A stretch of DNA of 6,310 bases, taken from the NCBI GenBank assembly GCA_031260365.1, contig JAIRJY010000162.1, positions 1 through 6,310 on the forward strand, written 5' to 3'. Made by a program: the position numbers and the translations under genes. The notes under the pieces were generated by a model. It saw only the letters and a program-made list of their open reading frames with translations, ran no database searches and had not been told where the DNA came from. This document shows positions 4,728 through 6,310 of this stretch, piece after piece. Source of the DNA: Nitrososphaerota archaeon. Lineage in GTDB: Archaea > Thermoproteota > Bathyarchaeia > Bathyarchaeales > Bathycorpusculaceae. Position 1 is the first letter of the stretch. Each line of letters starts with the position of its first letter.

Positions 4728-5779
4728 ACTAACGCTTCTAACTCCTCAAGTTTTTGTAAACTACCACCAGAAATACCAATTAATTCCTTTAATTTACCAT
4801 ACGCGGCACCACTTAAAATAGACTCTTTAGCAATCTGCATAGCATCTGCAAAACTATCCGCTTTACCGCCCACAATAATCCCTGCTGCACTATTAACTAA
4901 AACCATGTCCACTTTTGATATACCCACATTTTTGTCAGCTAATATCTGATAAATAGTTTTAGCACTCTCATCAACACTTGAAACTTTCAAATCAGTTATA
5001 CACGCATGCTTTACACCAAAAAACTTTGGTCCTACTTCTAGCTCGCAAATTTGACCTTGATTTAAATATGCAATACACGTTTTACCAATAGTTGAAATTT
5101 CATCTAAACCATCTAAACCATGAACAATCATCGCTTCCTCACAACCACGTTTGCTCATAACATCTGCTAAAGGTCTAACAAATTTTTGGTCATAAACACC
5201 AAGCAGATATCCTGTAGCGTTTGCAGGATTAGTTAACGGTCCTAAAACGTTAAAGACTGTACGAATACCTATCTCTTTACGTGACTGTGATACCCACTTC
5301 ATAGCAGGATGAAATATTGGAGCAAACATAAAGCCTATACCTATTTTTTCAATAGACTCTTGCACAGTTTGAGGCGACATATCTAAGTTTAAACCCAACT
5401 TTTCAAGCACATCTGCACTTCCACTGTTGCTTGTTACCGCCCTATTTCCATGCTTAGCAACAGGTACACCTGCACCTGCAATCACAAATGCTGCGGCTGT
5501 ACTAACATTAAACGTTTTAACCCTATCACCACCGGTACCACAAGTATCTACAAGTCTACCATGTACTCTTGGGTTAATCTGCTTACATTGACTCCTCATT
5601 ACATTGGTAAATGCTATGAGCTCTTCAATGGATTCACCTTTAATTCGTAGTGCCGTTAAAAGTGCACCGGTTTGGGCATTTGTTACCTCTCCATTCATAA
5701 TTTCTTGCATAACCTGAGTAGCCTCATTAAGTGAAAGATTTGTGCCTTCAATGAGTTTTTGAATACAATTTTGTATCAT
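4724..5779 (-). CDS. trpD: Anthranilate phosphoribosyltransferase TrpD
   Basis: TrpD transfers phosphoribose from PRPP to anthranilate, the second committed step of tryptophan synthesis. The 351-residue product is of normal length for the family. A helical N-terminal domain (about 1-70) is followed by the PRPP-binding glycine motif DTCGTGGDRVKTFNVSTAAA (78-97), the KHGNR motif (109-113), SNSGSADVLEKLG (117-129), HPAMKWVSQSRKEIGIRTVFN (157-177) with the anthranilate-binding Arg, NVLGPLTNPA (177-186), and the metal-binding VHGLDGLDE (219-227). All expected catalytic residues appear intact. Start and stop overlap the neighbours: its ATG shares ATGA with the trpG stop, and its TGA shares ATGA with the trpC start. 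Transcription therefore depends on a promoter upstream of trpG, off the right edge. The intact frame contrasts with the broken trpG just before it. Confidence is very high. Confidence 0.96.
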   Translation of the reverse strand: MIQNCIQKLIEGTNLSLNEATQVMQEIMNGEVTNAQTGALLTALRIKGESIEELIAFTNVMRSQCKQINPRVHGRLVDTCGTGGDRVKTFNVSTAAAFVIAGAGVPVAKHGNRAVTSNSGSADVLEKLGLNLDMSPQTVQESIEKIGIGFMFAPIFHPAMKWVSQSRKEIGIRTVFNVLGPLTNPANATGYLLGVYDQKFVRPLADVMSKRGCEEAMIVHGLDGLDEISTIGKTCIAYLNQGQICELEVGPKFFGVKHACITDLKVSSVDESAKTIYQILADKNVGISKVDMVLVNSAAGIIVGGKADSFADAMQIAKESILSGAAYGKLKELIGISGGSLQKLEELEALV

Positions 5780-6310
5780 AAATTTTTGCCCTCAACAAAA
5801 TTATGTGTGATAATTTTACCATTTTGACACAGAATAGACTCAGGATGAAACTGCACACCATAAATTGGATACTTAACGTGACACACAAACATTTTCTCCA
5901 GTATCAACAAGCTTCTATAGTGATTTTTAAACGATATAAAATTGAGTCACGTTCACCTACAAACGAATGACGACGTGTGACCAAAAACGGATTACGTACC
6001 ACAGACAAAAACGCTTTACTGTCCTGTCTAACAGCACAATTTTTACTTTGAATGAACTTTTTAACACGATACATATTTCCAATAAAAGCGTGAATTATGT
6101 CCTGATGACCTAAACAAATCACACATGTAGGTCTGCTCGGTTTTAACGGTTGCGTAATCGATTTATAAACACCAAAATGTTTTTCATCTTTAGGCGTACC
6201 CGTACCAAGTGAAATGCCAATACGTTTCGGTTCCATTTTGGTAATCTCTTGCAAGCTTGCGCTACTGGTTCGATAAACTAGTGTTTCTGTACCCTTTTTT
6301 ATTATGTACT
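5776..6310 (-). pseudogene. trpG: trpG, anthranilate synthase glutaminase subunit, frameshifted; 5' end off the window
   Basis: TrpG is the class I glutamine amidotransferase that supplies ammonia to TrpE for anthranilate synthesis. The frame entering at the right edge reads LVYRTSSASLQEI, then CLGHQ with the nucleophile Cys (codon 6116-6114), then HSFVGERDS, and stops at 5904 after KITIEAC. The rest of the protein continues in two other frames: DTGENVCV (5905-5882), then HVKYPIYGVQFHPESI (5880 on) with the catalytic His/Glu motif FHPES, ending at a TGA (5776) that overlaps the trpD ATG. Two net +1 shifts, at about 5906 and 5881, are therefore needed. Several motifs are altered: SLGTGTP for SPGPGTP, CVICLGHQ for LGVCLGHQ, AFIGN for AFGGN, and QSKNC for the HGKTS region. 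Shifts plus motif erosion argue for a pseudogene over sequencing error alone, but the N-terminal quarter is unseen. The related PabA is the other possible name; the trpD linkage favours TrpG. Confidence 0.82.

Noticed and set aside
5904..6254. An intact 116-residue protein starting at TTG 6254
   Set aside because: The frame is the middle of TrpG. It stays open upstream to the window edge with TrpG-like sequence (LVYRTSS), and its stop at 5904 is a frameshift artefact before the TrpG C-terminus.
1..6310. CRISPR array, insertion sequence or defence island
   Set aside because: No regularly spaced repeats, terminal inverted repeats or transposase, Cas or toxin-antitoxin motifs were seen on either strand.

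Overview
The window looks like an AT-rich archaeal chromosome segment. The evidence is a TrmY-type tRNA pseudouridine-54 N1-methyltransferase (a family largely confined to archaea), an archaeal-type SRP (7S) RNA with both Alu-like and S domains, TATA-like boxes instead of -35/-10 promoters, a PadR regulator, a small winged-helix protein, and a trpG-trpD-trpC block. A deep TACK-side lineage such as Bathyarchaeia would fit the PadR and small winged-helix content, but that placement is a guess. The non-coding stretches are long and appear to contain decayed coding sequence.

Layout: 3-674 (+) is the 3' two thirds of thiL (thiamine-monophosphate kinase). It converges on, and overlaps by 17 nt, trmY (658-1233, -), which starts at TTG. 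A divergent intergenic region leads to a 78-residue winged-helix protein (1360-1596, +). Some 630 nt without a convincing gene follow, ending in a GC-rich interrupted palindrome and a TATA box in front of a PadR regulator (2228-2584, +). Downstream of PadR, about 480 nt hold coding-like fragments in shifting frames, including an in-frame SHOCT-like/membrane tail just past two PadR stop codons, plus a candidate C/D box guide RNA.

The GC-rich island 3071-3393 is the SRP RNA gene on the minus strand. It is recognised from its S-domain helix 8 signature, its Alu-domain motifs and a 13-bp closing helix; a promoter lies upstream and a possible hairpin/U-tract terminator downstream. A further gap of about 550 nt with a 13-bp direct repeat separates it from the tryptophan genes.

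The tryptophan block reads leftward: trpG (off the right edge to 5776), trpD (5779-4724) and trpC (4727-3945), with ATGA stop/start overlaps at both junctions. trpD and trpC look intact. trpG does not: its reading frame is broken twice near the C-terminus, and several glutaminase motifs that normally hardly vary are altered, so it looks like a recent pseudogene inside an otherwise intact operon. No trpF, trpB or trpA follows trpC.

I see no CRISPR array, insertion sequence, tRNA gene or defence system, and nothing that amounts to an undescribed multi-gene system. The points most worth checking are the broken trpG, the variant SRP RNA, the PadR operator and C-terminal remnant, and the candidate guide RNA.
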